This document shows, piece by piece, positions 62,681 through 64,000 of a stretch of 64,000 nt of DNA (within the stretch, counting starts at the first letter, position 1; every line of letters begins with the position of its first letter). Below the pieces are notes generated by a model. That model was not told the origin of the DNA and did not search any database. It saw nothing but the letters and a program-made list of their open reading frames with translations. The stretch is taken from NCBI GenBank assembly GCA_017303615.1, contig JAFLCK010000004.1, positions 149,653 to 213,652 of the forward strand, given 5' to 3'. A program made the position numbers and the translations under genes. The stretch is from Obscuribacter phosphatis_A (GTDB lineage Bacteria > Cyanobacteriota > Vampirovibrionia > Obscuribacterales > Obscuribacteraceae).

Positions 62681-62993
62681 CGGTCAACAAGTCTTCGACT
62701 GGCAAACAGGCCTGTTGAGCTAAGCTTTCAGCTGTGATTCTCCCACAATAAGTATCTGCTGTGATAGCAAGGCTTACGTCCGCTATCTCGTACTTTAGCA
62801 AAGACATAACAGGCGATATCATACTATTGTCCAGAGGAAGCCAATCGAGCTCATTCTGTAGACTCTGGAAAATCTCATCCTTGCACATTTTCGTTGACGA
62901 CACAGTAATATTCTTACCGATCACCTCTTTCAATTCTTCGTAACGAATCAAACTTAGTGATTCTTCTATCTTCGCCTTCAAATTCACCTGCAT
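62589..62993 (-). CDS. Hydrophilic protein of unknown function
   Basis: 134 residues, cytoplasmic by appearance: MQVNLKAKIEESLSLIRYEE, then a central hydrophobic-charged mix (KYEIADVSLAITADTYCG) and an acidic part (PVEDLLTDVDEYYLD). No family recognised. The end (KFYIGEYLLCGFC) is hydrophobic and atypical, while an overlapping frame offers a different continuation (62495-62680), so this copy may be truncated by a frameshift. No good ribosome site. Confidence 0.4.
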   Translation of the reverse strand: MQVNLKAKIEESLSLIRYEELKEVIGKNITVSSTKMCKDEIFQSLQNELDWLPLDNSMISPVMSLLKYEIADVSLAITADTYCGRITAESLAQQACLPVEDLLTDVDEYYLDTITKESRIGKFYIGEYLLCGFC

Positions 62994-63082
62994 TCACCTT
63001 TGTCTCTGTATCTTTGTGACGGCTCAACTTCTGGGGGTAAGGTCAACAGAAGCAAGAATCCGACCCGCGTAGCGCGCTCTTG

Positions 63083-63124
63083 TCCGCTGCAGTCAACAAG
63101 TCGCAGAGACTGCGGAATTTTTTT
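63083..63124 (+). terminator. Orphan intrinsic terminator, plus strand
   Basis: TCC(GCT)GCAGTC pairs with GACTGCGGA across a 13-base loop with a 3-base bulge, followed by AA and seven T (63118-63124). No recognised plus-strand gene ends near it. The upstream 90 bases contain further GC-rich pairing (CGCG at 63067-63076), so it may end a small RNA. Confidence 0.5.
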
Positions 63125-63246
63125 CTACCAGCGACCATCCCAGCAAAGTAAGCAATCAGTTTCCATACTTCTCCATCACAGTCTCATATCTAGCCAACTG
63201 AAGTCCTGCGAAATCGAATAATCGACAACGGTCACTCGCCAAAAAA

Positions 63247-63951
63247 CTACAAGAGTCCTTCTTTCATAGCCTTCACAGCCGCCTGTGTACGCCCGGTCAC
63301 CGAAAGTTTTTCGAGAATGTGTTCGACATGCGTGCGCACCGTTGAGATACTGATAATTAGTTTCTCACTGATTTCTTTATTAGAAAACCCTTCCACCATG
63401 AGCTTCAATACTTCTTTCTCCCTCTGCGAGAGTGAATCAGAAAGACTTGAACTTGTGCCAGAACCAGAGCCAGAACTAGCACCAGGAGCCTTATCTGTTT
63501 CTTCCTGGGGCTTCCGCTGCATCTCAAAAACAGCGAGCACCTTGGAAGCTATCTTGGGGTCGATCCAGGCAGCGCCCTGACTGACTGAACTAAGCGCAAT
63601 CTTGATACGCTCCGAAGCACTGTCTTTTAAGCAATAGCCTTGAGCGCCGGCTGAAAGGGCGGCGAAAATTTCATCGTCATTGTCGTGCGATGTAAGCATC
63701 ACTATGTTAACCGCTGGTAAGGCAATCTTGATTTCACGGGTAGCATCTATGCCGCTTTTATAGGGCAGTCCTATATCCATGACAATCAGATCCGGCTTCA
63801 GCTCAAGTGCCATCTGCACGGCTTCTTCGCCATCTTGAGCCTCGCCGACGACCTTGAATTCTCCCTGTCTTTCAATGACCGAGACCAGGCCCTGCCGCAT
63901 CAAGTCGTTATCTTCAACAATTAACACATTCTTGCTAGTCATTCTAACCAT
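63247..63951 (-). CDS. NarL/FixJ-type response regulator with LuxR HTH
   Basis: 234 residues. Receiver domain (about 7-125): acidic E13/D14, phospho-Asp D59 in IVMDIGLPYKSG, Thr in VMLTSHD and Lys in YCLKDS. A flexible linker rich in Ser and Gly (about 150-168) leads to a LuxR-type HTH (about 170-230: SQREKEVLKLMVEGFSNKEI, STVRTHVEHILEKL). It acts as a transcription factor phosphorylated by a histidine kinase; no cognate kinase lies next to it within the window. Two nearby starts (ATG 63951 and 63942) are possible. Confidence 0.94.
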   Translation of the reverse strand: MVRMTSKNVLIVEDNDLMRQGLVSVIERQGEFKVVGEAQDGEEAVQMALELKPDLIVMDIGLPYKSGIDATREIKIALPAVNIVMLTSHDNDDEIFAALSAGAQGYCLKDSASERIKIALSSVSQGAAWIDPKIASKVLAVFEMQRKPQEETDKAPGASSGSGSGTSSSLSDSLSQREKEVLKLMVEGFSNKEISEKLIISISTVRTHVEHILEKLSVTGRTQAAVKAMKEGLL

Positions 63952-64000
63952 TATAGACCATAGTTTTAGTAGGTTTGACAGGCTTAGCCGCCTTTGAACG

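Overview
The window is about 48% GC by eye and densely coded, and it looks like a diderm bacterium with LPS. Several features point to the non-photosynthetic relatives of cyanobacteria (Vampirovibrionia/Melainabacteria, perhaps the Obscuribacterales). The order efp-accB-accC and a G6P dehydrogenase gene followed by opcA are both familiar from cyanobacteria. There are genes for outer-membrane assembly (BamA-like, Skp-like, LpxD, LpxC and an OstA/LptD-like protein). The placement is inferred from gene content only; no rRNA or photosynthesis gene is present to test it.

Layout. 1-5508 (+): a chemosensory cluster with the end of an Hpt-like protein, a CheA fused to a receiver, CheB, a lone receiver and a short methyl-accepting protein. 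5542-21336 (-): a run of about 16 kb of closely packed genes. Read in transcription order it holds the oxidative pentose phosphate genes (zwf, opcA, pgl, gnd), recO, glyA, and then a polyprenyl-linked glycan module (WecA/MraY-like transferase, two polytopic GT39-like proteins, an SDR, a DPM-type GT2 and a DprE1-like flavoenzyme), ending in a cheW. 21485-25904: a second sugar-oxidase-like flavoprotein, a CPBP membrane protease, small membrane proteins and a ribbon-helix-helix regulator. 26344-28088: selD and yedF, a selenium pair. 28117-31077 (-): a 45-residue membrane protein, then a PfkB kinase, an SCP2-domain protein and an iron alcohol dehydrogenase. 31356-34655 (+): the OstA/LptD-like protein and a ROK kinase. 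34672-38854 (-): two duplicated DUF4139 secreted proteins and a secreted esterase. 38965-44846: a TPR protein, then lpxC, lpxD, skp/ompH and bamA. 44966-50564: aldehyde dehydrogenase, thymidylate kinase, secreted and TPR proteins, and a tRNA with CAT anticodon. 50584-56069: accC, accB, efp and, divergently, valS. 56105-60824: a kelch-like lipoprotein, an APC-type permease, a receiver-histidine kinase and two unrecognised small genes. 60831-63246: a poorly recognisable stretch with an unknown exported protein, small or possibly broken ORFs, a strong hairpin and an orphan terminator. 63247-63951: a NarL/LuxR response regulator.

How the parts work together. The long minus-strand run couples NADPH production to C1 metabolism and lipid-linked glycan synthesis. 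The lpx, bam and ostA genes build the outer membrane. The regulatory genes (che cluster, REC-kinase, NarL regulator) are numerous for the size of the window. No CRISPR array, prophage or transposase was recognised. The items most worth following up are the DprE1-like glycan module with its HTH-tailed glycosyltransferase, the perfect 19-bp palindrome at 31157-31175, the selD-yedF pair, several unannotatable small proteins, and the orphan terminator near 63.1 kb.
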